Part shown: positions 1 to 11,992 of the stretch, piece by piece
Layout of the letters: each line of letters begins with the position of its first letter
How positions within the stretch are numbered: the first letter of the stretch is position 1
NCBI GenBank assembly: GCA_023101885.1
Contig: JALPQD010000413.1
Span: 1,275,650 to 1,339,649 of the forward strand
Source of the DNA: Typhlomys cinereus
Lineage: Eukaryota; Chordata; Mammalia; Rodentia; Platacanthomyidae
Length of the DNA: 64,000 nucleotides
Reading direction: 5' to 3'
Translations under genes and position numbers: made by a program
The notes under the pieces: generated by a model
Databases searched by the model: none
The model's input: the letters and a program-made list of their open reading frames with translations, nothing else
What the model was told of the DNA's origin: nothing

Positions 1-124
1 TTGAGCGTCATTGGGTATGTGCATGCCGTCTTGCGGCCTCAGTTTCATGCCATCTCCAGAGCTTCTTTCGTCATCCCTAGTCGACGGGGCCTCATGAATA
101 TTTGGTGCTTTCTTCCTCTGACTT

Positions 125-320
125 CCGTCCTCCCTCTCCCCAGCACCTGACCACCACTTCCCATTCCATTTCCATTCCACTTCCTGTCTGAGAATACATT
201 GGCTCTGGCACCTGTGTAGGAGCAGAATCCCAGCCTTGCCCATTTGGGTCTGGCTTATTCCACTCCTCATCATGTTCTAGGGTCTATTCATGGCAGCCAG
301 CATCAGTTTCCTTGTGTTGT
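125..320 (-). mobile_element. LINE-1 (L1M-type) 3' fragment
   Basis: The order of short blocks resembles the well-known mammalian L1M 3'-end sequence read in antisense: a CACCACTTCCCATTCC-like block, a TTCCACTTCCTGTCTGAGAA block, GTCTGGCTTATTCCACTC and a GTTCTAGGGTCTATTCATG block. It is heavily diverged and non-coding. Recognition is from memory of the consensus. Confidence 0.6.
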
Positions 321-613
321 GCATCGCTGTATCCCATGTGTGTGCCACCCTTACCTCTTCAGACTGAACACTCCCAGAAGCTCCCGCGCCTCGCCCATCA
401 TCAGAGTGACCGGATCATGAGTGTGTCTCTTCTAGTCCCTTCCCTCACTTCTGCTGGGTATAAGGAGACTCAGTTTAAAAAAGAAAAGTTAAATTACTTT
501 CTCTAATTATCTACTAATTTTTTTTGGCGAAGAGCTCCCAAACAAGAGTGTTTTAGATATTAAAGTTGGAATCACTTCTCCCATAAGGACAAATTCTTTA
601 TATTTTATATCTT

Positions 614-628
614 TTTTTTATTCAGATT

Positions 629-669
<41 letters not shown>

Positions 670-879
670 TGTGTGTGCGAACCACGGACAAATTCAGGAA
701 CCACCATGAACCACCTCCACCTCCTTATTTACTCTGCCCCGGGATTCACAGGCTCCAGTACCAGAAACGCAGGCTGCCCCTGCTTCTGCCCGGCGTGTAA
801 ACGTGGGGTCTAGGATCCAAACTCAGGATCTTCCGCCTGCAAGACAGAGGCTCAACCCCTGAGCCACCTCTCCAGCCCC
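614..879 (-). mobile_element. Young copy of the dominant tRNA-derived SINE, with 15-bp target duplication
   Basis: Read on the - strand, this is a full copy. It has a GGGCTGGAGAGGTGGCTCAG head with tRNA A-box-like and B-box-like motifs, a G+C-rich body and a (CA)n tail, seen here as (GT)n at 633-666. A perfect 15-base direct repeat, TATATTTTATATCTT, flanks it at 599-613 and 880-894. That shows retrotransposition and little decay since insertion. Confidence 0.9.
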
Positions 880-929
880 TATATTTTATATCTTAGTTTG
901 TGTGTTCTGGTGTTGTTCAGTGTTGGAGT

Positions 930-1248
930 TGTACATATGTGTAGTATGTGTGGGTGAATGTGCGGTTGTGTGTGCCCGTGAACATGCATGCAGATGTGGA
1001 GGCCAGAGCTTCTAGCTTTCCTTGTCTTATTATCTTGAGACAGGGTCTCATACTGAACTGAACACTCACATTTTCAGCATAATCAATGAGCTCTCAGGAT
1101 CTGCCTGTTTTTATTTCTGCCTCCAGTGCTGTGGTTACAGGGGTAGCCATGCCTGGCTTTTTAGGTGGGCGCAAGGGATTAGAAGGCAAGTCCTCATGCT
1201 TAGAAAGTAAGTGCTCTTCCTACTGGACCAAATCTCCCCAGTCTCTCC
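930..1248 (-). mobile_element. B4-like SINE
   Basis: A GT-rich start is followed by a B1-like middle (TTGAGACAGGGTCTCATACTG, then GCTGTGGTTACAGGGGTAGC) and an ID-like end (CTACTGGACCAAATCTCCCCA). This is the antisense order expected of B4, a fusion of ID-like and B1-like parts. It is diverged. Confidence 0.65.
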
Positions 1249-1942
1249 CCTCCTTTTTTTTTTTTTAGCCTGGCAATCTTTAACATGACCTTCCCCTATG
1301 ACATAGACCCAATTTTCAGCTCAGTTCTTGCACTTCTCTCAAGTGTTTGGTATGGAACCAGTAATAGATAGATGGTCCCTACCAGCTTCCTTGAGTGCTT
1401 GCTGGAGATTTGGTAGAGCTTCCCCCATGTGCTGTGTGCAACCACTTGGGCCCAAGGTCGTGGGCACACCTGCATTAGCGCAGAGGAGGTTTTCTTGGCG
1501 AAGAGCTCATTTGGGCTTGAACTGGACCTTCTCTTCCCTGGTGAATTTTCCAGATAGGACTTTCTCAGGATAAGGCTATCGCCCACTTCTTCTCTACCCT
1601 GGGAGCAGAAAGTAAACAGGGGCTTCCTCAAGATAGGAGAGGCTACATCAGTGTCCACACACCAGCTGAAGGACCACAGGCAGCCAGAGGCCTGCAGTCA
1701 TCTTCAGGCAGGCTCTGCAGTGGGCCTGACGCTTAATGTAAGTCACCTACATTTAAAACCTTGGGATAACTCACCGTCCATCTGAAAGCTAGCTTCTCTG
1801 GGAGAGTTCGGGAAGTCTGGGACTTCTGATTTCCTGAAGTCTGTACTGTTGGCCCCCTAACTCCCTTTTCCCATTATGCAGTTCCTTCATGGTCCTGTGA
1901 GTATCGGGAGTATCTCTCCCAGCTGTAAAGACCAAATGCATT

Positions 1943-2020
1943 GCAGGGCAGCATGATCCATTGGTACCAAATCAGCTGCAGGGCAGCATGATCCATTGGT
2001 ACCAAATCAGCTGCAGGGCA
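1943..2020. repeat. 35-bp tandem repeat, 2.2 identical units
   Basis: A 35-base unit beginning GCAGGGCAGCATGATCC occurs at 1943-1977 and 1978-2012 with no differences. A third partial copy (GCAGGGCA) follows at 2013. A diverged ACCAAATGCATT upstream suggests an older edge of the array. Confidence 0.92.
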
Positions 2021-2337
2021 GGCATCCCTTGGCAGCGTCCCACATCCTGCCAGATTGTGAGGTGCTCAGCCCTGGGCACATGGCATGGTCAGGCCTCAAA
2101 CATGGCAGGGGTCACTTGCCCTGGAATGAACCCCATTTTCTTTCTGTTTCTCTACAGCCTTCCAAGGGCCCCTCAGTTGGGGCTTTGTTTGGAAGACGGA
2201 ACAGTGATGATTCTGAGAACCAGCCGGTTATTTGCCACAGAGCCAGAGAAAGATCCACTTAAAAATGGTCAGAGGAGTTGAAACAACTAGTTTTTGTCTT
2301 CTAGACCACGAGTTTTGTTTGTTCCTTTGTTTGGGGG

Positions 2338-2404
2338 TAATACTGAGGTTTGAGCCTAAGGTATCATGTATGGGAGGCGAGCAGTCTACCACTGAGCCCC
2401 AGCC
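2338..2404 (-). mobile_element. ID-like tRNA-derived SINE
   Basis: The antisense signature runs from TACTGAGGTTTGAGCCTAAG through CTACCACTGAGCCCCAGCC. It is the reverse of the ID/tRNA-Ala-type head and includes a degenerate B-box region. Confidence 0.6.
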
Positions 2405-2664
2405 TCTCAGACCATGAGTTCTTTAAGCAGTCATTGGGAAGAAGATTGGGAGGTTATAGTGCCTTGCTTTATTGAATTCAAATTTTGCAAAATTGAAACA
2501 AACTAACAGAAAAGCTGAAAGCACAGTGGGAAACTGGTGAGAATGTGGGTGACTAGCCCCATCACCCCAACACTCCAGCGTGTCTGTCGCATGAACAGGC
2601 CTGTCTCTGCTGTCACCCCCTGACCCTTACCATACTCACTTTTCTCAGATGCCCAGTGGTGATT

Positions 2665-2970
2665 CTCATAGATGCATTTTGGATGTGCAATGCTTTCCAA
2701 GGGTTGTGGTCCCCAGATTGCATGATTAGCAAGTGGTGGAACCCTTTAGAGGCAGGGCCTATTTGGTGGTGGTAGGGTGGTGGATTTGGGGATGCCAGTC
2801 CCTTCTTCTCTATCCATTTTGCTTTTTGGCCAAGGGATGAGTGATTTTACCATGAGCACCTCACAGATAGCCGGGACCACTTAATTATAGGTTGCAGCTT
2901 CTAGAGATGTCAGGCGCACGATAAACCCTTTCTCTTCATGCAGTAAGTGTCTCAGGTATTTTGCTAGTCA
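2665..2970 (+). mobile_element. ERVL-MaLR-type LTR remnant
   Basis: Blocks GGTTGTGGTCCCCAGATTGC, GTGGTGGAACCCTTTAGAGG and a late ATAAACCCTTTCTCTTCATG resemble the rodent/eutherian MaLR LTR pattern, including the AATAAA-like region near the 3' end. It is old and non-coding. Subfamily cannot be assigned by eye. Confidence 0.5.
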
Positions 2971-5089
2971 GGGTGGAAAGCTGACTAAGAGTAGGAAGGG
3001 TCTTGTTCAGAGCCAGAGGTTGCATTTGGTCAGCAGGTGCTAGTGGAGTGGGGCAGGTCAAGAAGAAATTGGCATTTGCCTTGGGTGCAGAATATAAGGG
3101 GATCCCAAAAGACTCAGCCATCACGGCAAACAACATTTCACAGAGCATTTAAACCATCTATTCATAAAAGTCTGTGATGGGCAACTTGTCAGAAATTTAA
3201 AATCTGGCCCAGAGTGACTGATTTGTCCTTCATCTCAAGCTCCCGCGTTGCCTCACGTGGTTGTGCTATTGACTCCCTTTTGCTCCAACTTTGTCTGACA
3301 CTGCTGGGACCCTGCTCCCAGAGCAGGCTACCATCAGGCCACCTCCCCCAGCACAGATGCCTTTCTTAACTGCCGGCCCAGCAATGCCTTCCTGTCCCCC
3401 TTCCCCACACCTGCTGCTTTCTCCTCGCGCCCTATTTAATGGCTTCAGGATGGAAGAAGACTCCAGGAGAGGAAGAGTTACACACTCTATAGTTTTTAAA
3501 TCAAAACAGAGAAACAAAGTGAATGCCCTATGGGTGTTAGGATTAGGAACGAGGAACAAATTTCATAGCCACAGATACCTTTAACTTGCAAGTGATTTAA
3601 AGTGGAGATCTTTCAACTTTCACAGACATGAGATGTTCGAGTCAAGATCCAGGACATCCTCATCAGAAGGCAGACTATTTGCTTTGGCAACTTAAGGGAA
3701 GAGAAAATGGAATGTACCAAGTAAAAAGTTAATTTTTTTTCCAGGAATTTGTAGGAAGTTGAGCAGCTTAATTGCACAGTGTGGGTGTATATGTGTTGGA
3801 GAAAGTAATTTGAAGCAACTGGGGAATGGTGCAATATCTTTACTTGGGTCAGAATTATAATTATTGCAATAACAGAATGTGGCTATGTGTATATGTGACT
3901 GAAATGGAAAACAGTTTGTAAAAAGTGCTTAAAAAAACACAACAAAATGTCTATTCTGTCCCTCTTTACTTCCTTAATTACAAATCCCAGGTAGCCCCAT
4001 GTGAACTAAATATAGGTTCAGTGTTCACCTATGTAACGCTTCAGGAGGAAGTCACCAGAGCCTTTCAGAATTAATTTGGTGTGTAAGTTTTTACCAGCTC
4101 TAATTAGTTATGGTTTTCTTAAACAGGCCAACTGGGATCAATAGTGTTATATAACTGAACCCAGGCGACCATGACTTTAGAAATGGACTCTTCTAGAAAG
4201 CCAAGGCCCTCAGAAGATGCCAGCCCTGAAAAAAAACCGGCCGCTCCAGAAACAGGGAGGGCTTGGAACATCTGTTTGCAGCCAAGGGCAGGCCGTGGGA
4301 GTGATAAGGTGAATGGTTTTTGCCAAGTCAGAGGCCTACTGCCCATCTGAGACCTTGAATCAGACATTCTCCCCTTCTTATCAGTTGTTCCCAAAGGCAG
4401 GTCTAGCACGCTGGCTGGGGAGGTGGAACCATGTTTTCATGTCCTTATCCCATTCCCCCAGCCTGTTTGCTGGGAATTGCACCTGCATCTGTAGTCATGC
4501 GCACTAGAGTAAGCGATGGACCTTTGGAAGGATTCAATGCCCTGCTGCACATTAGTGAGGGCCGTTTACCAGGGCATTCCTCTCTGTTCTGTCACTCCTT
4601 TCTCCAGGATGGCAGGTCTCCATATTGGTCTACCTCTGTAGTTTGGTGCTGATCTTGGATATGCTCAGAGGAAGTTGTGGTTTGCAGCAACTTCAAACTT
4701 TTGCAGACACTTTAAATTGGTCAGGGGCTGAGACTTAGTGACAGCTGAGTGCTTGGCCCTATGTGGGACTTCTATGTCACCCCCTCCAAGACTTAGTGAA
4801 TATCACAGAGGAGGGGGCAGAAAAGTTGTCAGACTAGAGGATGGGGTGCTTCTGAGCATGTCAAAGCAATCACATCCACGAATTCACTGCTGCTGTGACT
4901 ATGTGCATAAGAGGGCTCATTAACATTCCATCAGGAATGGGGAGGGGCTTTCCATGCTCCCAACCCCTTCTTGAGGATCGGTGGGCATCCTCTTTAGTGT
5001 TGTAGTGAGTGATTCGTAATTTGCCTGTGCAGTCTGTGGTTCATGCAAGCAAGCCTAATTAAACTCAGTGGGATGTGTGCGCACACAGA

Positions 5090-5240
5090 GGACACAAAAG
5101 TAGGAAGGGGACTTGTTGGGAAGGAGTTTTGTGGAAAGGCGAGAGACAAGAAGGTAATGGGTGATGAATATGACCAAACTGATATATTTGTGAAATTGTT
5201 GGAAATAAATTAATTTTTAAAAAGAGCAATAAATATTACT
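5090..5240 (+). mobile_element. LINE-1 3' end, rodent type
   Basis: The G-rich stretch followed by GATGAATATGACCAAACTGA and a TGTGAAATTGTTGGAAATAA-like end resembles the rodent L1 3' UTR terminus. An A+T-rich and purine-rich tract follows (5235-5325). Confidence 0.5.
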
Positions 5241-5961
5241 CAACACAAAGGAAAGAAGATGAAGAAAGAGAAGGAAGAGGAGGAAGGGAAGGAGAAAAAA
5301 GGAATAAAAGGGAGAAGAAGAAGTCATCAGGACAGCCTTGGTTGGCGGCACTCACTGAAAAGCATGTTCTCCTGTGAAGCATCATTCAGGACACTTTACG
5401 TTTGGATTCTGTCTCTCCACCTTCCTTGGGGCTCGCGGGCTCTTTGTACTCCTTTCCTGCTTGAGATGGGACAGTGACCCCTTTAACAGTCTACTTTGGG
5501 AGGTCTTTTCACCACGACAGGGAGCCTCAGGAGGAGGAGCAAGCTTGGATGTGGTAGAGACGAAATGCTGCTCCAGCTCTGGCAGGCCTCATATGCTTGA
5601 CATGAAACTGCCGAGCCAGGGAACAGAGATGGTGAGAGCGTGCCCAGTTGCCCAGTGACTTGTCCACGACAAACAGGATGCTTGGAGCTCACTGGGGCTA
5701 GGGGAGCCTCTGAAGGCCCCAAATGAGCCTGAAATACCAGAAGGATCTCTCAGCACCAAGGACAAGCATCCTCCTGGAAGGGCAGATGCATGTTTCAGAG
5801 TCCACAAGCCCCATTACTACCCAGACTTCCAGAACCAGAACCTCCAGCTGGGGTCAGGCCCAGCCACAGACCCACGGTTTCTGCATGACGATGACCAGAA
5901 CAGGGTGTAGGAGCCATTCAGATAGGACTGGCCCGGCTGCTTCGTGACTGCGCTTCAGGAG

Positions 5962-6307
5962 TCCTGCTCAAGCACACACGCATTCATATGCACACAGAGG
6001 ATGATACCGTGTACGGACATACAGTCACATGCATGCAGAGTGAGATGCGTGCATTCACACACATTCATACACACAAGAGTGATAAACGTGTTCATACACA
6101 CATTCATATGAGCACAGAGGATGATATGAGCACACATATTCATATGCATACAGATACACACATGCACACACACATTTGTATGCACACAGTAATAACACCT
6201 AGACAATAATGTATACATACACATCTGTATGTTTTTAGATACACAGATTCATGCACATCCATGGACATACATAGGCATTTGACTATATTTTTAAAATACA
6301 CTCAAAA
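5962..6307. repeat. AC/AT-rich degenerate minisatellite, first block
   Basis: The tract is made of CACACA, TTCATA and GCATGC words. A longer phrase, CATTCATATGCACACAGAGG then ATGATA, recurs with small changes (CATTCATATGAGCACAGAGG) at 5982 and 6103. That indicates a higher-order unit of about 121 bases. The tract continues after the SINE insertion at 6321-7038. Confidence 0.75.
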
Positions 6308-6320
6308 ATGTATATTTTTA

Positions 6321-6337
6321 TTTATTTAAACTTTTTA

Positions 6338-6370
<33 letters not shown>

Positions 6371-7038
6371 TGCAGTCAGCCTGCATGATTGCTGATAAAT
6401 GACCATCAAACCGCTTAAGGGAACAAGGGTTTATTCTGTCTTAATTCCTGGTTACAGTTCTTAATCCAGCTTGAAGTGAGAGCATGCACCAACACCAGGG
6501 CTGAGGGAACTGGCCACACCATCATCACATAATGGCTGAGAGATGGACAGTCCTTACTTGCTAGACCAACACGTCTGGCCAAGTGAACAGAAGGATGCCA
6601 GCTCTCTCAACCAGCTCTCTGTGATTTATCCAGGGCCTAATCCCACCCACCATGGGCTGGGTCTTCCCCATTAGCTAGACGATCTCCTTCAGGTTTGCTC
6701 TGGGCTTAATTCAACCATCAACTCTCTACAACTGTGCCCAGAGCTCAAACCCTCAACAGTCAAGTTGACACCTGTGCTTTTAGCTATGACAGTATGTGTG
6801 TGTCAGAAGGCACTGTGTGTCCCTGTGGAGCACCAAGGGTAACTTCAGTAATCACCCTGGATTGCTTCTACTCTCTTTTCGCTTCACTCTGGGATTTCCC
6901 AGGCTCCACCCACCAGAGCTAGAAGTGCAGGCTTCTGCAGTTTTCACCTGGCGTTTTAATGTGGGATTTGGGATCCAAACTCAGGACCTTCTGCTTGCCA
7001 AGCAAAATCTTAACTCCTGAACCATCTCTCCAGCCCAT
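6321..7038 (-). mobile_element. Dominant-family SINE split by a nested LTR
   Basis: An antisense copy starts with a T-rich end and (GT)n at 6345-6371. It resumes at 6792 with the body and ends at the GAACCATCTCTCCAGCC head. A perfect 13-base direct repeat, ATGTATATTTTTA, lies at 6308-6320 and 7039-7051, so the SINE landed in the minisatellite. A solo LTR (6368-6791) then inserted into its (GT)n tail. Confidence 0.88.
6368..6791 (-). mobile_element. Solo LTR (family A), nested in SINE tail
   Basis: The element has TG...CA ends and is closely similar to 57775-58187 over its whole length, in the same orientation. Flanking 5-mers are GTGTG (left) and GTATG (right), a near-match expected inside a GT repeat. 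No internal retroviral coding sequence is present. It is an old-style solo LTR, probably of ERVL/MaLR type. Confidence 0.85.
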
Positions 7039-7605
7039 ATGTATATTTTTATATATACACACATGAATGCATGTATGCAGACACATTTGTATACATATAC
7101 ACACATCTGGACATACATAACTGTATATATGTATTAAGCACTTGGATATCCATATAAATACACAAATGCATGTATACAAACATACACACATGAATATATA
7201 ACTATGTATATATGTATTAAACCTTTGTACATTTGTATACATACATACACATACACACCAAGATTCATGTATATAAATACATTTGTGTGCATATGCACAC
7301 ATCTGAACACATATAACTATGTGAATATATATTAAGTACTTGATGTATATATACATCAATGCATGTCTAAACCACATATTGCTATATGTACATACATCTG
7401 AATATATAATTACATTTATATGTAGTATACATACCTGTATGCAAACACACATGACTGCATGTATACAAATACACATTTGGATGCAACACGTCTGAACGTA
7501 CACTATGTGTATATATTAAACACCGTATACATCTGTATACATACATGCAGCTGAATAATGTAGAACTGCATGCAATACTTACACATGCACATGTATGCAC
7601 ACACA
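7039..7605. repeat. AC/AT-rich degenerate minisatellite, second block
   Basis: Alternating TACATA/CACACA sequence contains a recurring phrase of the form CATCTGAACATATAACTATG followed by TATATATTAAG. Its ATTAA landmark is at about 7133, 7216, 7331 and 7514, so spacing is irregular (about 83-183). It appears to be the continuation of the 5962-6307 block. Open frames here encode only Cys/Ile/Tyr/His-rich repeats and are not genes. Confidence 0.7.
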
Positions 7606-7606
7606 G

Positions 7607-8128
7607 GCTATATTAGTTATGGTTCTCTAGAATAACAGAACCGATAGAATGTACATTTATATTTTTTATATATGTATAACTTTATTAAATCAACTCACTA
7701 ATAAAAACAGTATCCTCCAAAATAGCCACATATAGCTGCTCAGTTCTTGAGCTGAATGTCTCACAAGACCAAAGGATCCCAGGAAAGTCTCTGGAGGGCT
7801 GAAGAGGCTGTGCTCTGAAGGCAACGATGAGCAGTGGTAGGGCTCGTGAGACTATGCGCCAGCAGTAGTGAAAACAACAAAGAAGACAGTGGCATATACA
7901 CAGCAAGTCGACACGGGGCAAGGGAAGAACAAATCCCTCCTCCTTGCACTGGTTTTATCTGGCCCACCACTGAAAGCACCATCCTCTTTCATCTCAATTA
8001 AACAGTCACATGTAGGCTTGCTCAAAGGGCTTCTCCTAACCTTCCATTCTTTACAGCTGTACCCAAACAGCCTGCAGCTGCCAAGCAGACACCTGAATCT
8101 ACCTGTCACAAAGAATAATAGAATACAT
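7607..8128 (-). mobile_element. MaLR-type LTR remnant
   Basis: The left end TATATTAGTTATGGTTCTCT followed by AGAATAACAGAACC is the reverse of a common mammalian MaLR 3' end. The stretch continues with no coding content to CTACCTGTCA. It is diverged and its exact right end is uncertain. Confidence 0.55.
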
Positions 8129-8309
8129 GTCATTGAGCTTAACGCATAACCCCTACAGTTCTCTCTGGGAACAGAGGAGAGCAGGTACTTGCTGAGATTC
8201 ATGGCGCCAGGTGCATAGGAGTCTCTGTGGCAGCCATTGACCATTCAGTGTTCCAAAAGGTTGATGGGTTAAAAAAAAAAAATCTGGTTGTATTATTGCT
8301 GTGACATGT

Positions 8310-8380
8310 AATCTTGAAATTGTCCTGTGCCTCAATTTCCGCATCTGCAAGTGAGGGCAGGCATCGCTTTTGCTCCCAAG
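8310..8380 (+). mobile_element. MIR-like SINE fragment
   Basis: TGTCCTGTGCCTCAATTTCC followed by GCATCTGCAAGTGAGG resembles the conserved MIR core (CTGTGCCTCAGTTTCC...). It is very old. Confidence 0.6.
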
Positions 8381-9177
8381 GTTCATGCCTATGAACTAAT
8401 GCTCACCTGTACACTCTGTGAAGTTGGGAAAATCCTGCTGGGGACAGGAGGAGATGGAGTTGCTGTTCTCTACCAAGTCTGCACCCTTTTGTGTCTTCCT
8501 TACTGTGCTGCTGAGTGCCTGTGCTGTACTGTCTACTGTTTGTAAGTGTCTAATAGAGCAGCCCATTAAGGAGAATTAAGCCACGCTTGACTTGTTGGTT
8601 GTGGGTTCTTTGATCTCATTTCTTCCAATGTTCTGGTTGGGAACATTTAGCAAGGCCTCTAATGACGTTTTAATGATGTTACCAATTGTATCAACTAATG
8701 TATATAGTTACATATTGATGATGAGTAGTGGGACAGGAGCATTGGATATGTAGCAAAGCATTTGCTTTATTGGGTAGTCTGCTCAGAGACAGAGCCGATA
8801 AATGCACTGGGCAAGGAAGAAAGGGGATATATTGAAACCCACCGCACAGTGCAGCAGGCAGCTTTAGTGATGAGGAGCAGATGGAGGGCAGCTTGGAAAG
8901 GGTGTGGCCGGTTCTTCCTGTTCCCCTGGAAGGGAAGGGAGACGAGACTGCTTGGGCTGTGCAGGGCAATGCCCATGTCTTCTAGTGCTTGCTGTGTGTG
9001 TAACGAGCAGGCCGCTCAGGTACTGGCTTGCAAAGTGGTGTGTAGACTCTGTGCCTGACTGGATACCGTCCCAGCCCATAGTTCAGAAATAGCATCCAGG
9101 GATGTCAGGCAGCCAGGCAGGAGGAACAACTTCTTTAACTTCCATGCAGAGGTCAAAAAGAAAGATTTCTGGGCAGG

Positions 9178-9237
9178 GAGTGGGGATGCGGCTCCTTGTC
9201 ACAGTGTGTGCGGTCTGGGTTTAATCCCCAGCACCTA
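9178..9237 (+). mobile_element. ID-like SINE head
   Basis: GGGAGTGGGGATGCGGCTCC through GGGTTTAATCCCCAGCACC has the tRNA-like A-box and B-box arrangement of ID-type elements. Confidence 0.6.
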
Positions 9238-9679
9238 CTTCTTTCCTTTCAAGAGCCCCTTGAATTTAGGAAGGCTTTCTAGTGTTCCTTCCTGCCGTTT
9301 GTGTCTGCATCCCTCTTTATCCCAGGGATCATGGTTCACAGCCAGTGTCATTCCAAAGATACAAAACAAAAAATTCCAGAGATAATAATGTTTTTCAACA
9401 TGACTTTCATCACATTGTATAATTGTTCTGTGCTGTTACTCATTTCTTCTGGGCCTATTTTGTGAGTTAAAATTTATCATAGGTATGTAAGGGAAGGGCA
9501 AATCACACGGGGTCTTTGGTGGAGGGGGGGTTGCTCTGTCTGTTGTTTAGTATTCTTTTGAACCTTACTCCTGTAATCTTGTAAGTCTGGCTTTTGTCAG
9601 CTTGACCCTAGAGGTATACCCAAAATATAGCAATCTTCTTAAATCGTGTTGATATGTACATATGCCATTTAGTGTTGTC

Positions 9680-9850
9680 ACCTGTTTATCTGTGGACAAA
9701 ATGGGGAAGGGGTTTGCTGACTTAGGACTTTGGAGCAATGTGACATTGGACTTCACCTTCCAAGGCTTCAGTCTGTCCATTTTACAAGTGGAGAAACTGA
9801 GGCCAAGGATTCAGAGTCAGAGAACAATAACTCCTTCTGGCCAATCTGAG
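9680..9850 (-). mobile_element. MIR-like SINE
   Basis: TCCATTTTACAAGTGGAGAA then ACTGAGGCCAAGGATTCAGA is the reverse complement of the MIR core. The flanks are diverged. Confidence 0.65.
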
Positions 9851-10159
9851 TCATGAAGTCAGTTTCCTATAAAACCAAGACATCCTAAGAGTATCTGAGC
9901 CCAGGGGCCACCCAGCCTGGCATCATGTTCTGGAGACACCTGAAGTCCAAAGGAACAGTTTTCAACTGGGAAAGTGCATGTAGGGGTTGACACATGGTGG
10001 CAGGTCAGATAAGAACCCAGAATGGGCTGAGTGAGACAGGAGGAGAGGGAACAGGAAGTGACTGCACAGGCAAAAAAGTGGGTGCGATTATGTTCCAGTG
10101 ACACTAGGAAGCAGGACAGGGGAATGTACCACCAGAAGTGAATGCTGAGATTCAAAAAG

Positions 10160-10345
10160 ATATTGGTGCACTGTGTTCACCGTAGCAACATTCATAGTAT
10201 CCAAAAAGAGGGAGTAACGCCAAGTATCCATTAACATACAATAGAATATTCTTCTGTCCTAAAGTAGAAGGAAATTCTGACAGATGCTACAGCTGAGATG
10301 GACCTTCAGGTCATGATGCTGAGCAAAATAAGACAAGCACAAAAG
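10160..10345 (+). mobile_element. LINE-1 (L1M-type) 3' fragment
   Basis: Blocks in order are GCAACATTCATAGTATCCAA, AAGTATCCATTAACATACAA, TAGAATATTCTTCTGTCC, GGAAATTCTGACAGATGCTA and GAGCAAAATAAGACAAGCAC. They match the well-known L1M 3'-region pattern in sense orientation. It is non-coding. Confidence 0.75.
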
Positions 10346-11420
10346 GACATCTACAAGCTACTACAAGCTCTGATTGCTTTTGTAGTTAGCCTTGGAAAAA
10401 CAGGAGGATGACCTTGGCTAGTGTTCCCTCCTCCCCTACAGCGAGACTCAGCCCTCTTGCTTGGTTGCTATGTGTCCTAACAGATGTGATGCTAGCCATT
10501 GCTGCCCCCAGGGACCATTTGTCTAGTTAGGATTGTGGGGATTGTCTGTTTCTTTCCTCACTCAAAGAGAACTGTTCACATTGGCCCCGACACTGTGGGC
10601 CATTGCTAAGGATGGTGATGGTGGTCCAGAGGTGGGACCTGGGTGGCCTTGGCACATCTCTTGAGGGAAGGATGGCTCCCTCTGGCCTGGCTTAGCCCAA
10701 AGGCCAGGTGTGGTGCTGAATGGCTTCCGTGGCATCGCTGCCTTGGGACTTGCTGACAGCTGTTGGCTCTATAATCAATCATTCATCTGCTAGCACATTT
10801 CACTCAACTATTCATTTCTCTCTTTCTCTGAGAAGGAGTTGACTTGAATGCCCAGAGTTAATAGGCCAAAAGCTATTTGACACCCGCCAGGAGCAAATAT
10901 GAGCAAACTTGTTTATTAAATATCGCAGAGCAGTAAGGCTCTCCAAGGCTCCTGTGGCCGGTGGTAGCTTTCGGAGGCTTTGGGTTCTGGGAGCAGCAAG
11001 TTACTTGGCTGAAGAAGAGGCGATGTCACTTACCTGCAGGAAGAGAAGCAAAAGTGCCTGTGTGAAAATAGAGCAGAAACAATGAGAGCTATGACGGCAG
11101 AGAGAAAGTGTTGCAGTAGAAAATGAGAATCAGAAGGCAGAAAACCACTTAGGGAGTGCTTGCTTCCTGCTGGGTGCCTGCTCGCCCATCCGTCCACCGC
11201 ATCTCAGAAGCAGTCAGCGCTGCAAGATGCTCATCATTGTATCACAGGGAAATGAAAACTCACAGAGGGCAAGCCCAGATCTCCCTGTAGGAAAGACCAA
11301 GACTGATGCACACCCCCAGCTTGGCTAAAATTCACAGTGTCCCAGAGCAGAGCCTCAAGGAGCTAGAGAGGAATCCCAGCACCCAGTAAGGCCCTTTGTT
11401 ACACATACACATAGAGGAAA

Positions 11421-11423
<3 letters not shown>

Positions 11424-11487
<64 letters not shown>
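11424..11487. repeat. (GATA)n microsatellite
   Basis: There are about 15 nearly perfect GATA units in a row, preceded by a short A-run. Confidence 0.97.
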
Positions 11488-11488
<1 letters not shown>

Positions 11489-11924
11489 CCTCTTATGCTC
11501 TAGGCACTGTGTAGGGAATAGCTACTCTGATTCACAAGATAGTATCTGATGATCTGTGGTGTAAGCAATAGAAATGTACTGGAGAAAGTATATGTGGAAA
11601 AGGCAGCTCTTTATTTTAAAAAACAAGAGCAGGGGGTACCTGCACTACTGCAGTAGCTGGCTGAGAGGCTGGGGGTGGCGACTCTCTCTGTACACTGGCC
11701 CTGTCTTTCCCTGTGGAGATGAGGAAATGGTCACTCCCAATATCACAATCTCTCCAGGTCTCTGCCTAGGACTGTCATCTCTACTGGGGACAGGTGGGAG
11801 CAGACAGAATGGTAGTGAATGAGATTGGGGAAGCCCACAGGGTTGGGTAGACTTTAGTTCTAATTACATTAGTCCAGGGATCATTAACAATAATAAAAAA
11901 TTTAAGGCTAGGTGATTTAGCCCA

Positions 11925-11992
11925 TTTTATTCATAAAGGACTGAGATTTGTAGAGGTTGAGTACCTTTGCTCAAAGTCATGTAACTAATGGA
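11925..11992 (-). mobile_element. MIR-like SINE fragment
   Basis: CCATTTTATTCATAAAGGAC...GCTCAAAGTCATGTAACTAA resembles the antisense MIR core and 3' region. It is very diverged. Confidence 0.5.

Noticed and set aside
1943..2020. Possible equivalent of the VNTR reported in human PCSK6 in handedness studies
   Set aside because: As I remember, that human repeat lies in a much later intron with a unit near 33 bp; this one is in intron 1 and unrelated in sequence as far as I can judge.
6919..7503. 194-residue minus-strand frame rich in Cys, Ile, Tyr and His
   Set aside because: It is a translation of the ACATAT minisatellite and the SINE; not a metal-binding protein.
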